From contig NZ_JBNVZV010000004.1 of NCBI RefSeq assembly GCF_050496545.1, positions 186,001 through 250,000 of the forward strand: DNA of 64,000 nucleotides. The letters run 5' to 3'. Under the pieces are notes generated by a model, which saw nothing but the letters and a program-made list of their open reading frames with translations, was not told the origin of the DNA and made no database searches. The number at the start of each line of letters is the position of its first letter. Within the stretch, counting starts at the first letter, position 1. The DNA comes from Phycicoccus avicenniae_A (GTDB lineage Bacteria > Actinomycetota > Actinomycetes > Actinomycetales > Dermatophilaceae). This document shows positions 15,759 through 23,181 of this stretch, in pieces. The translations under genes were made by a program, and so were the position numbers.

Positions 15759-17053
15759 CGCCGCGGCGCGGGTCCCCCGGCCGCCAGGGTGGGCACCCCG
15801 GCGGAGGCGGCGGCGAGGACGGGCAGGCGGCGCAGGGCGAGGGTGAGCAGCCCACCGGCGAGGAGCAGGGATGCCGCGAGCACCGTGACCCCGGGCCACC
15901 CGTCGGAGGCCCACAGGTGGGCGGCGAGGGCGCCGAACCCCGAGGCGCCGAGGTAGTAGGAGAACAGGTAGAAGGAGGCCGCCTGCCCGGCGGCGACCCG
16001 GCCCGCGTGCGCCCGCGCGGGCACCCATCCGCTCGCGAGCCCGTGCACGACGAAGAAGCCGGCGGTGAGCACGGCGACGCCGGTGACGACCACGGCGAGC
16101 CGGTCGGAGAGGGTCAGCGCCAAGCCGGCGAGGGCGAGGAGCACCCCGACCGGGGCCACCGCCCGCCGGCCCCACCTGTCGGCGAGCCGGCCGGCGAGCG
16201 CTGACCCGACGGTGCCGGCCGGGTAGACGAGGAAGAGCAGGCTGGCCGCGCCCAGGCCCAGGTGGAACGGGGCTCCCTCGACGCGGAAGCCCATCGTGTT
16301 GAAGACGGCCGTGAAGGCACCGACCGCGCACGCGCCGACGGCGTAGAGCGCGAGGAGCGCGGGGTCGGAGACGGCGAGCCGGGCCCGACGCAGGGCGGCC
16401 CGGGCGCCGGCACCGGCCGGGACGAACCCCCGCGACGGTGGCAGCAGCAGGCGGACGACGACGGCACAGCCCAGGCCCAGCGCGGCGGCGCCCGCCAGCG
16501 CCCACCGCCACCCGGCCACCTCCGCGACGGGACCGGTGACGAGCCGCCCGGCCATCCCGCCGACGGCGGTGCCCCCGATGTAGAGCCCGGCGGCGCGGGC
16601 CTGCGTGGAGGGGTGCAGCTCCTCGCGCAGGTAGGCGGTGGCGACGGCCGGCAGCCCGGCGAGGGCCACCCCTTGGAGGGCCCGCAGCCCGACGAGCGCC
16701 GGCCACGTGGGCGCCAGTGCGCAGGCCGCCGCGACGAGCGTCGACGCCGCGAGCGAGAGGTGGACGATGCGGGTCCGGCCGACGCGGTCCGAGACCGGCC
16801 CCACCACGAGCAGGGCCAGGGCCAGCCCCGCCGTCGTCGCGGACAGCGACCAGGTGCTCGCGGCGCGCGAGACCCCGAAGTCGTCGGCGAGCAGCGGGAA
16901 GAGCGCCTGGGTGGAGTAGAGCAGGACGAAGGTGGCGATGCCGGCGGCGAAGAGCGCCAGGACGACGCGTCGGTGCTCGGGGCTGCCGGCCTCGTGTCCG
17001 GCGTGGGTGGCCGGCGGAGCGGTCGCCGGCGCCTCCGGCGCTTCGGTGGTCAT
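15755..17053 (-). CDS. MFS transporter (YnfM-type drug/metabolite exporter family)
   Basis: The 432-residue protein has twelve predicted helices and a cytoplasmic N-terminal extension rich in Ala/Pro. Between helices 2 and 3 it has the MFS signature VGPVSDRVGRTRIVHLS, and after helix 4 GLRALQGVALAGLPAVATAY, as in YnfM-like exporters. The substrate cannot be read from the sequence. It is divergent from a LysR gene with 81 bp between, the classic regulator/exporter arrangement. Its 3' end overlaps the glmU promoter. Confidence 0.85.
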   Translation of the reverse strand: MTTEAPEAPATAPPATHAGHEAGSPEHRRVVLALFAAGIATFVLLYSTQALFPLLADDFGVSRAASTWSLSATTAGLALALLVVGPVSDRVGRTRIVHLSLAASTLVAAACALAPTWPALVGLRALQGVALAGLPAVATAYLREELHPSTQARAAGLYIGGTAVGGMAGRLVTGPVAEVAGWRWALAGAAALGLGCAVVVRLLLPPSRGFVPAGAGARAALRRARLAVSDPALLALYAVGACAVGAFTAVFNTMGFRVEGAPFHLGLGAASLLFLVYPAGTVGSALAGRLADRWGRRAVAPVGVLLALAGLALTLSDRLAVVVTGVAVLTAGFFVVHGLASGWVPARAHAGRVAAGQAASFYLFSYYLGASGFGALAAHLWASDGWPGVTVLAASLLLAGGLLTLALRRLPVLAAASAGVPTLAAGGPAPRR

Positions 17054-17122
17054 CCGTCCACGGTGCGGGCGCAGGGGCGATACGTCCAATGTCGTCCATG
17101 TCGTCTGTCGATGCGTGATCCG

Positions 17123-17128
17123 TATGAT
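17123..17128 (+). promoter_or_regulatory. Candidate -10 for a leaderless LysR transcript
   Basis: TATGAT ends 6 nt before the ATG at 17135. The 81-bp divergent gap also contains GATACG and CCGTATG arms that could be part of a LysR binding site. Confidence 0.55.
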
Positions 17129-17134
17129 GTCGGG

Positions 17135-18016
17135 ATGGACCTGCGCGACCTCGAGTGGCTCGTGGCCCTCGACGGCCTCGGCCACGTCACCGACACCGCG
17201 GCCGCCCTCGGCACGAGCCAGCCCACGCTCTCGCGCACCGTCGCCCGCGTCGAGACCGAGCTCGGGACACGGGTGTTCGAGCGTCTCCCCCACGGCGTCG
17301 TGACGACGCCCGACGGCAGGCTCGTCGTCGAGGCGGCCCGCGAGGTGACGGAGCGGTGGCGGCGGCTCCGCGCGGAGGTCGACGGCCGGCTCGACCCCGA
17401 GGGTGGGGTCGTCCGCCTCGCCTTCCTCGACTCGATGGCGACCTCGCTCGTCCCGCGCCTGCTGCGCGCCTTCCACGAGGAGGCGCCGCGGGTGCGCGTC
17501 GTGCTGCGTCAGGAGCCCAACCACGAGATCCTCGCGGACCTGCGCTCGGGCACCTCCGAGCTGGCCGTCACCTCCCCGCGTCCCGACGGACCGTTCGCCT
17601 GGCTGCCGCTCCAGGAGGAGCGCCTGGTCGTGGTCGTGCCACCGTCGCACCGGTGGGCCCGCCGCCGGCGGCTGCGCGTGGCCGACCTGGCCGGCGAGGG
17701 CCTGGTGACGACACCCGTCGGCTTCGGCTTCCGGACGATCGTCGACTCGCTGCTCGCCGAGGCCGGCGTCACCGCGGACGTGGCCTTCGAGAGCGCCGAC
17801 CTCGCGACCATCGAGGGACTCGTCGCGGCCGGGCTCGGCATCGCGCTCGTGCCGGAGCAGTTCGCCGGCGCCAGCGGCAGCGTGGGCATCGCCCTGGACG
17901 CCCCACGCGCCCGACGGACCATCGGCCTCACGTGGCGCGCCGACCACGAGCTCGCGCCCCCGGCCGCCCGCCTGCTCGCGTTCGTCCGGGACCGGCGCCG
18001 CGGCGGCGGGCTCTGA
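17135..18016 (+). CDS. LysR-family transcriptional regulator
   Basis: The 293-residue protein has an N-terminal winged helix-turn-helix (residues 3-60: LEWLVALDGLGHVTDTAAALGTSQPTLSR is the recognition region) and a LysR substrate-binding domain (about 90-285) with VVPPSHRWA and GLGIALVPE. It is divergent from the MFS exporter and very likely regulates it and itself. The effector is unknown. It ends 6 bp from the convergent UspA gene. Confidence 0.93.
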   Translation: MDLRDLEWLVALDGLGHVTDTAAALGTSQPTLSRTVARVETELGTRVFERLPHGVVTTPDGRLVVEAAREVTERWRRLRAEVDGRLDPEGGVVRLAFLDSMATSLVPRLLRAFHEEAPRVRVVLRQEPNHEILADLRSGTSELAVTSPRPDGPFAWLPLQEERLVVVVPPSHRWARRRRLRVADLAGEGLVTTPVGFGFRTIVDSLLAEAGVTADVAFESADLATIEGLVAAGLGIALVPEQFAGASGSVGIALDAPRARRTIGLTWRADHELAPPAARLLAFVRDRRRGGGL

Positions 18017-18022
18017 GCGCGG

Positions 18023-18550
18023 TCAGTCCCGGACGGTGCCGAGGCCTGGGCGCCCGGCGCTCCCGGCGGCCCGGACCGCGGCCCACCCCGCCTTCTCGAG
18101 GGCCGTCTCCGGCTCGCCCGAGATGCGAGGCGGCATGACGACGACCGGGCAGGGCGCCGCGTAGACCAGCCGGTGCGCGAACAGCGGCGCGGAGGCCATC
18201 GATCGTGGGGCGTCGACGACCAGCAGGTCGGCGTCGCGGGCGGCGTCCAGGAGGGCGCGGCGCCGGTCGCCGCGCACGACGCGCAGCTCGACCCCGTGGT
18301 CGTCGCCGAGGACCCCCGAGACGTCGGCGACGAGCCGGCTCGTCGCCTCGGCCTCGGTGGCGGCGCTCGACGGCACGCGGGTCGCGGTGGTGCCCGACGG
18401 CGTCGCCTGCGGCCCGGTGGTGCGCCAGGCCCGGACCGCGACGACCCGGCCTCCGCGCAGGGTCGCCTGCTCGTGCGCCCAGCGCAGCGCCGTGGGCGAG
18501 GCCGAGCCGGGGCTCACGCCGACGACGATGGTGTAGACGTGCTCGGTCAT
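18023..18550 (-). CDS. Universal stress protein (UspA family)
   Basis: The 175-residue single-domain Usp starts at the ATG at 18550. The Rossmann-like fold is visible in VYTIVVGVSPGSASPTALRWA at the start and DADLLVVDAPRS mid-protein. The usual C-terminal ATP-binding G-2x-G-9x-G(S/T) motif is not evident (APLFAHRLVYAAPCPVVVMP), so ATP binding is doubtful. It lies 16 bp downstream of an MFS transporter in the same direction and is probably co-transcribed with it. Confidence 0.85.
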   Translation of the reverse strand: MTEHVYTIVVGVSPGSASPTALRWAHEQATLRGGRVVAVRAWRTTGPQATPSGTTATRVPSSAATEAEATSRLVADVSGVLGDDHGVELRVVRGDRRRALLDAARDADLLVVDAPRSMASAPLFAHRLVYAAPCPVVVMPPRISGEPETALEKAGWAAVRAAGSAGRPGLGTVRD

Positions 18551-18566
18551 CGCGAACCTGCCTCTC

Positions 18567-20039
18567 TCACACCGGGAGCTTGACGGTCTCGTTGCCCTGC
18601 TCGTCGTAGCTGGTGAGCGGCGGCGCGATCTCCTCGAGGGACTTGTTCTCGGCGTCGACACCCCACACCCACGCGACGGCGGCCCCGACGAGCATGATCG
18701 CGGTCGCGATGAGGTATCCGTAGAACATCGGCGTGCGGTCCTTGCCGTCGCCGATCAGCCAGCCGTAGAAGACCGGGCCGATGGCGCCGAACACCTGGGC
18801 GATGGCGAAGAAGTAGGAGATGGCCTGCCCGCGCACCTCGAGCGGGAAGATCTCGGAGACGGTGAGGTAGCCCGCCGACGCGCCGGCCGAGGCGAAGAAG
18901 AACGCGACGCACCAGAACACCGTGTGGATGCCCGCCGAGATCGCGTCCTGCTGGAAGAGCCACGCCGAGATCGCCAGCACGACACCGGCGAAGGCGTAGC
19001 AGCCGGTGATCATCCGGCGTCGCCCGACCGTGTCGAAGAGCGGCCCGAGCAGCAACGGCCCGAGCAGGTTGCCGATGGCGAACGGGAAGAAGTAGAGCGC
19101 GGCCTGCGACGGCGTCTTGTCGTAGAAGTTCTGCAGGACGAGGGCGTAGGTGAAGAAGATCGCGTTGTAGAGGAAGCTCTGCGTGATCATCAGGGTCGCC
19201 CCGAGCACGGTGCGCGTCGGGTACATCGAGAAGAACACGTACCGCAGCTGCTTGGGCGTCAGCCCCTCGCGCGGCTTGATCCACATCGCGTCGTCGTCGT
19301 GGTGCTCGGGCAGCTCCTTGCCGGCCGCGCGCACCTCGTCCTCGAGGGCGGAGACGACCTTCTCGGCCTCCTCCCCCTTGCCGTGGGTGACCATCCAGCG
19401 CGGGCTCTCGGGGATGTGCCGGCGCAGGTAGATGATGCCGAGGCCGAGGATCGGGCCGATGAAGAACGCGATGCGCCAGCCGAGGTTCTGGTCGAAACGC
19501 TCGGTGTCGAGCAGGATCGTCGAGGCGAAGGCGCCGATGGCCGCGCCCGCCCAGTACGTGCCGTTGATCGCGAGGTCCACGCGGCCGCGGAAGCGCCCGG
19601 GGATCAGCTCGTCGACGGCCGAGTTCACCGCGGAGTACTCGCCGCCGATGCCCATGCCGGAGATGAACCGGAAGAGCAGGAACATCCACATGTTCGGGGC
19701 GAGGCCGGCGGCCGCGGCGGCGACGAGGTAGAGCGCCAGGGTGAGGGTGAAGAGCTTCTTGCGCCCGAGGGTGTCGGTGAGCCGGCCGAAGAGGACGGCG
19801 CCGAACACCTGCCCGACGAGGTAGACCGTGCCGGCCAGCCCGACGTCCGCTGCGCTCATGTCGAGGGACTTCTCGAAGCCGCCCGCCGCGACGATCTGCG
19901 CCTCGAGCCCGTCGAGGATCCACGCGGTCCCCAGGCCGAAGATCACCAGCCAGTGGAACTTCACCCACGGCATGTCGTGCATGCGGGCCGGGATGAGGCT
20001 CCTGACCGGCTTGTCCTGCGTCGTCTCCGCCGTCGTCAC
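18567..20039 (-). CDS. MFS metabolite/proton symporter
   Basis: The 490-residue transporter has twelve helices. Signature loops are LFGRLTDTLGRKKLFTLTL (helix 2-3), RFISGMGIGGEYSAVNSAVDELIP (helix 4) and RRHIPESPRWMVTHGKGEEAEK (centre), typical of the sugar/organic-acid symporter branch. The substrate is unknown. The GTG at 20039 follows AAGGGA, and an in-frame upstream stretch lacks transporter features. The C-terminus is hydrophilic. It forms an operon with the UspA gene. A TACGTT -10 and a 13-bp hairpin lie about 110 bp upstream. Confidence 0.88.
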   Translation of the reverse strand: MTTAETTQDKPVRSLIPARMHDMPWVKFHWLVIFGLGTAWILDGLEAQIVAAGGFEKSLDMSAADVGLAGTVYLVGQVFGAVLFGRLTDTLGRKKLFTLTLALYLVAAAAAGLAPNMWMFLLFRFISGMGIGGEYSAVNSAVDELIPGRFRGRVDLAINGTYWAGAAIGAFASTILLDTERFDQNLGWRIAFFIGPILGLGIIYLRRHIPESPRWMVTHGKGEEAEKVVSALEDEVRAAGKELPEHHDDDAMWIKPREGLTPKQLRYVFFSMYPTRTVLGATLMITQSFLYNAIFFTYALVLQNFYDKTPSQAALYFFPFAIGNLLGPLLLGPLFDTVGRRRMITGCYAFAGVVLAISAWLFQQDAISAGIHTVFWCVAFFFASAGASAGYLTVSEIFPLEVRGQAISYFFAIAQVFGAIGPVFYGWLIGDGKDRTPMFYGYLIATAIMLVGAAVAWVWGVDAENKSLEEIAPPLTSYDEQGNETVKLPV

Positions 20040-20145
20040 GGCACGTCCCTTCTCGCGGTCCTCCCCCCGGGGACCCGGGCGGTGGTCCCCCTCGCGCGTC
20101 CGCGCCGCCACCGGCGGCGGGCCGTCGTGGGGCGGGCCACCTGCG

Positions 20146-20151
20146 AACGTA
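20146..20151 (-). promoter_or_regulatory. Candidate -10 for the MFS-UspA operon
   Basis: TACGTT on the minus strand lies about 107 nt upstream of the GTG at 20039. The hairpin at 20156-20191 occupies the region where the -35 and spacer would be. Confidence 0.4.
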
Positions 20152-20155
20152 GACC

Positions 20156-20191
20156 CGCCCCTGCACCGACGGAGGTTCCGGTGCAGGGGCG
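20156..20191 (-). terminator. 13-bp hairpin between the small membrane gene and the MFS operon
   Basis: The arms 20156-20168 (CGCCCCTGCACCG) and 20179-20191 pair perfectly around a 10-nt loop. It could terminate the upstream small gene ending at 20260. It also abuts the MFS -10, so an operator role is possible. Confidence 0.55.
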
Positions 20192-20259
20192 TTCACACAG
20201 GCGCCGCCGCCCCCCTCAGCAGGGATTCAGCAAGGGGCGGCGGCAGCGTGGGGGCAGGG

Positions 20260-20508
20260 TCAGGAACGCCTGCGCACCGGGACGGACTCGCCGGCGGCGG
20301 GCGGACGCCGCGGCGACGGGTGCGTCTTGGCCCGGACGTCGGCGAGGATGCCGACGACGAAGACGCCGAAGGCGGCCCAGCGCGCCCAGATCGGGAGGTA
20401 CGGTGCCATCGACCCGAGACAGAGGACGAGGGCGAACATCACCACCGCGAGGTAGACGAAGGACCAGAAGGTCCATCGCAGCGTCTGCGTCATCATCTCG
20501 AGGTTCAT
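20260..20508 (-). CDS. Small two-helix membrane protein, function unknown
   Basis: The protein has 82 residues from the ATG at 20508, with a GGGGAGC sequence upstream. Two hydrophobic helices are visible: about 13-37 (WSFVYLAVVMFALVLCLG) and about 43-57 (WARWAAFGVFVVGILA). A basic, proline-rich C-terminal tail follows. I do not recognise the family. Codon use is like its neighbours, which supports a real gene. Confidence 0.6.
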   Translation of the reverse strand: MNLEMMTQTLRWTFWSFVYLAVVMFALVLCLGSMAPYLPIWARWAAFGVFVVGILADVRAKTHPSPRRPPAAGESVPVRRRS

Positions 20509-20702
20509 GGCCCCTGCTCCCCGCGGTGTGTGGCGTGTACCACCATCCTGCCGACTCGGCAGCCCGCAGGGGAAGATCCCGACCGAACGTTTGACCGGCG
20601 GATCGGCCGAACGGTCGATGCCGGGCCGGCTCGCGTGCACCACCAGCACCACGGGCCCCACCAGCCCCTCGCGCCCCAGCGCTGGTGCCCCCCGAGTGAC
20701 GA

Positions 20703-20724
20703 CAACCGACGAATGTGTCAGTTG
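20703..20724 (+). repeat. Single copy of the GAATGT-loop hairpin repeat
   Basis: CAACCGAC, then the loop GAATGT, then GTCAGTTG form an 8-bp stem with one mismatch. The loop and overall shape match the copies at 13.1 and 60.6 kb in the other orientation. It lies in the gene-free stretch 20509-20939. Confidence 0.6.
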
Positions 20725-20784
20725 GTGGACGGCTGCTCCACTGCCCGGCGGCAAGTCGTGCTCCACGCCGCGCCCGGGCCGCGC

Positions 20785-20952
20785 TCCCCGGGTAGGCGCC
20801 GCGTCCGCGCGATCGCGGCGCGGCTCCCCGGGTAGGCGCCGCGTCCGCGCGGCACCTCGTTCCTCGGTGCCGCGCTGCCGCTCCCTGGTTCCACCCGGGG
20901 AGCGTCGCTGCGGTCGCGCTCCGCGCGATCGCAGCGCGGCTCCCCGGGTAGG
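20785..20952. repeat. Partial copies of the tRNA-Gln 3' end beside the tRNA
   Basis: CTCCCCGGGTAGG, the 3' end of the tRNA-Gln gene on the opposite strand, occurs at 20784-20796, 20824-20836 and, as the real tRNA end, 20940-20952. The first two copies are part of a 40-bp tandem unit that continues into CGCCGCGTCCGCGCG. A flanking CGCGATCGC(A/G)GCGCGG segment is shared by the second and third copies. The pattern resembles scars of repeated integration or slippage at a tRNA end. Confidence 0.7.
20906..20936 (-). terminator. Hairpin just downstream of tRNA-Gln
   Basis: CGCTGCGGTCGCG (20906-20918) pairs with 20924-20936, with one G-U pair and a 5-nt loop. It starts 4 nt beyond the tRNA 3' end and is the likely tRNA terminator. 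Confidence 0.6.
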
Positions 20953-21018
20953 AATCGAACCTACGTCGCTTGTCCTGATTCAAAGTCAGGCGGGCCCTAC
21001 CAGCAGACCAACCGGGGA
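20940..21018 (-). tRNA. tRNA-Gln (UUG), atypical length
   Basis: The acceptor stem TCCCCGG/CCGGGGA with discriminator G, the anticodon arm CCTGA-CTTTGAA-TCAGG (anticodon TTG) and the T-arm GTAGG-TTCGATT-CCTAC are all well formed. The gene spans 79 nt. Two to three extra bases lie between the D and anticodon stems, and the variable region is 9 nt, longer than the 72-75 nt usual for this tRNA. CCA is not encoded. A tRNA-Gln next to a TetR gene and glmU is common in actinobacteria, which supports identity. Confidence 0.75.
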
Positions 21019-21091
21019 CCGCCGCCCTCACGAGCGGCTCCGACGAGGGTAGTGGAGCGCCGGCCACCCCCGCGCACGGCACAATGTCACG

Positions 21092-21742
21092 GTGAGTGAC
21101 GACTCGGGGGCCAAGAAGGGACGGACCTCGCGGTCCCGGATGACGGGGCGCGAGCGCCGCGAGCAGCTGGTCGGCATCGGCCGCAAGCACTTCGCGGACC
21201 GCGGCTTCGAGGGCGCCACCATCGAGGAGATCGCCGCCTCGGCCGGTGTCTCCAAGCCGGTCGTCTACGAGCACTTCGGCGGCAAGGAGGGGCTCTACGC
21301 CGTCGTCGTCGACCGCGAGATCCAGGCCCTGCTCAGCGGCGTGACCTCCGCCCTCGACGCCGGGACCTCCTCGCGCCAGATCGTCGAGCGCGCCGCCCTG
21401 GCCCTGCTCGACTACGTCGAGAACAACGCCGACGGCTTCCGGATCCTGGTGCGGGACAGCCCGGCCGGTCAGGCCACCGGCTCGTTCGCGAGCCTCATGA
21501 GCGACATCGCGAGCCAGGTCGAGCACATCCTCGCCGCCCAGTTCAAGGAGCACCGCCTCGACCCCAAGGCCGCGCCGATGTACGCGCAGATGCTCGTCGG
21601 GATGATCGCGCTCGTCGGCCAGTGGTGGCTCGACAACCGCAAGTTCAAGAAGCACGAGGTGGCGGCGCACGTCGTCAACCTCGCCTGGAACGGGCTCACC
21701 GGGCTCGAGCCGAAGCCGACCCTCACGTCGCGCGAGGACTGA
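21092..21742 (+). CDS. TetR-family transcriptional regulator
   Basis: The 216-residue protein has a GTG start. The N-terminal TetR helix-turn-helix spans about residues 20-66 (GATIEEIAASAGVSKPVVYEHFGGKEGLY is the HTH region). A helical ligand-binding domain follows, with a Trp-Trp pair (VGQWWLDNRK). The ligand and targets are unknown. A TetR gene sits beside glmU in M. tuberculosis as well (Rv1019, from memory), so this may be its counterpart. Confidence 0.9.
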   Translation: MSDDSGAKKGRTSRSRMTGRERREQLVGIGRKHFADRGFEGATIEEIAASAGVSKPVVYEHFGGKEGLYAVVVDREIQALLSGVTSALDAGTSSRQIVERAALALLDYVENNADGFRILVRDSPAGQATGSFASLMSDIASQVEHILAAQFKEHRLDPKAAPMYAQMLVGMIALVGQWWLDNRKFKKHEVAAHVVNLAWNGLTGLEPKPTLTSRED

Positions 21743-21771
21743 CCCCGGGCGCGACGCCGTGGCGCCGGCGC

Positions 21772-22581
21772 TCAGGAGTCCTTGTGCGCCACCGCGAACA
21801 CCCGGCGGAACGGGAACAGGACGCCGGCCGAGGTGCGCGGGTAGGCCTCGAGCAGCGCCGCGCCGTAGGGCTCGAGGAAGGCCGCCCGCTCCTCGTCGTC
21901 GTCGAGCAGGTCGAGCACCGGGCGCAGCCCCGTGGCGGTCACCCAGGTGAGGACCGGGTTCTCGTCCTCGGCCTCCGGGTCGAGGACGTGGACGTAGGTG
22001 GTCTCCCACGCGTCGACCGAGCACCCGAGGCGGGTCAGCAGGCGCAGGTAGGTGGCGGGCTCCCCGACGGACGGGACGTCGAGGGCCGCGGTGAGCTCGC
22101 CGCCGCGCGGGTGCTCCTCGGCGGTCTCGCGCATCAGGCGGTGGCTCGGGGCGTCGAAGTTGCCGGGCACCTGGAGCGCGAACCATCCCCCGGGCGCGAG
22201 GGCGTCGACCCAGGCGTCGACGAGGTCGAGGTGGCCCGGGACCCACTGGAGGGTGGAGTTCGTGACGACGACGTCGGGCGCCCCGCCGAGCGACGCGGGG
22301 TCCCACGCGCGCAGGTCGGACTGGACCCACTCGGCGCGCCCGGCCGTGTCGAGGTCGGTGGCGGCCTCGATCATCGACTCGGCCGAGTCGACGCCGACGA
22401 CGCGCGCCTCCGGCCACAGGGCGGCGAGCGAGAGCGTGGCCGGACCGTGGCCGCAGCCGAGGTCGACGACGAGCCCCGGGGCATCGGCACCCACCTGCGC
22501 CACGAGGTCGGCCAGCGGCCGGGCGCGCTGCGCGGCGAAGCGGCCGTACGCCGCAGGGTCCCAGCTGGGGCTGCTCCTCAT
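21772..22581 (-). CDS. tam: Trans-aconitate 2-methyltransferase-like SAM enzyme
   Basis: The 269-residue class I SAM methyltransferase has AGGAGG before its ATG. Motif I is VVDLGCGHGPATLSLA (about 38-53), the acidic loop is VVGVDSAESMIEAA, and motif IV is VVVTNSTLQWVPGH. The N-terminus SWDPAAYGRFAAQRARP is characteristic of Tam, which methylates trans-aconitate formed from cis-aconitate and so relieves aconitase inhibition. It is divergent from marR over an 88-bp gap holding a clear operator, so MarR control is likely. Confidence 0.85.
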   Translation of the reverse strand: MRSSPSWDPAAYGRFAAQRARPLADLVAQVGADAPGLVVDLGCGHGPATLSLAALWPEARVVGVDSAESMIEAATDLDTAGRAEWVQSDLRAWDPASLGGAPDVVVTNSTLQWVPGHLDLVDAWVDALAPGGWFALQVPGNFDAPSHRLMRETAEEHPRGGELTAALDVPSVGEPATYLRLLTRLGCSVDAWETTYVHVLDPEAEDENPVLTWVTATGLRPVLDLLDDDEERAAFLEPYGAALLEAYPRTSAGVLFPFRRVFAVAHKDS

Positions 22582-22627
22582 GCGTCCTCCTCGACGAGAC
22601 GTGCTGCCGCCACCGTGCCGCGTGATG

Positions 22628-22651
22628 TATCTCGATGTCAAGAAACTTGAC
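22628..22651 (+). promoter_or_regulatory. Palindromic MarR operator between tam and marR
   Basis: TATCTCGA-TG-TCAAGAAA (22628-22645) is an 18-bp imperfect palindrome of the kind MarR proteins bind. Overlapping it is GTCAAG-AAA-CTTGAC (22637-22651), a perfect palindrome. Both lie 7-30 bp upstream of the marR -10. Confidence 0.7.
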
Positions 22652-22657
22652 GGGGAG

Positions 22658-22663
22658 TAGCAT
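22658..22663 (+). promoter_or_regulatory. -10 for a leaderless marR transcript
   Basis: TAGCAT ends 6 nt before the ATG at 22670. Confidence 0.55.
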
Positions 22664-22669
22664 CGCCGC

Positions 22670-23170
22670 ATGCCCGCTGACGACGTCGACCGTATCGTCT
22701 CGGCGTGGCGCCGGGAGCGTCCCGACCTCGACGTCACCCCCCTCGAGGTGCTCTCGCGCATCTCCCGCCTGGCCCGTCGGCTCGACCTCGCCCGCGGTCG
22801 CGCCTTCGCCGGCACCGGCCTGGACTCGTGGGAGTTCGACGTGCTCTCGGCCCTGCGCCGCACCGGCGACCCCCACGAGCTGAGCCCCGGCCAGCTGGTC
22901 AGCGAGACGCTCGTGACGAGCGGGACGATGACCAACCGGGTCGACCGGCTCGCGGCGCGCGGCTTCGTCGAGCGCCACCCCGACCCCGCCGACCGGCGCG
23001 GCGTGCTCGTCCGGCTGACCCGCGACGGGATGGCCGTCGTCGACTCCGCGCTCGCCGAGCTGCTGGCCCACGAGCGCGACCTGCTCTCCGAGCTCGAGCC
23101 GGCCGAGCGCGAGCTGCTCGCCGACCTGCTGCGCCGGCTCCTGCGGCCCTTCGAGTCCGGCACCGGCTGA
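22670..23170 (+). CDS. MarR-family transcriptional regulator
   Basis: The 166-residue winged-helix protein has the MarR core at about 30-140: LDSWEFDVLSALRRTG, SGTMTNRVDRLAARGFVER (recognition helix) and the wing DPADRRGVLVRLT. It is divergent from tam, and the operator palindromes lie in its own promoter, so autoregulation is expected. The ligand is unknown. It ends 11 bp from the convergent lipoprotein gene. Confidence 0.92.
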   Translation: MPADDVDRIVSAWRRERPDLDVTPLEVLSRISRLARRLDLARGRAFAGTGLDSWEFDVLSALRRTGDPHELSPGQLVSETLVTSGTMTNRVDRLAARGFVERHPDPADRRGVLVRLTRDGMAVVDSALAELLAHERDLLSELEPAERELLADLLRRLLRPFESGTG

Positions 23171-23181
23171 CCCGGCCCCCC

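Noticed and set aside
13233..17099. One 1288-codon minus-strand frame covering prs, glmU and an MFS gene
   Set aside because: Only the last part matches a protein (prs, with a GTG start at 14237). The rest is an out-of-frame reading of glmU and the transporter.
18023..18661. Earlier start for the UspA gene at 18661
   Set aside because: The extra 37 residues are Ser/Arg-rich and run into the MFS coding region; the ATG at 18550 opens on the Usp fold.
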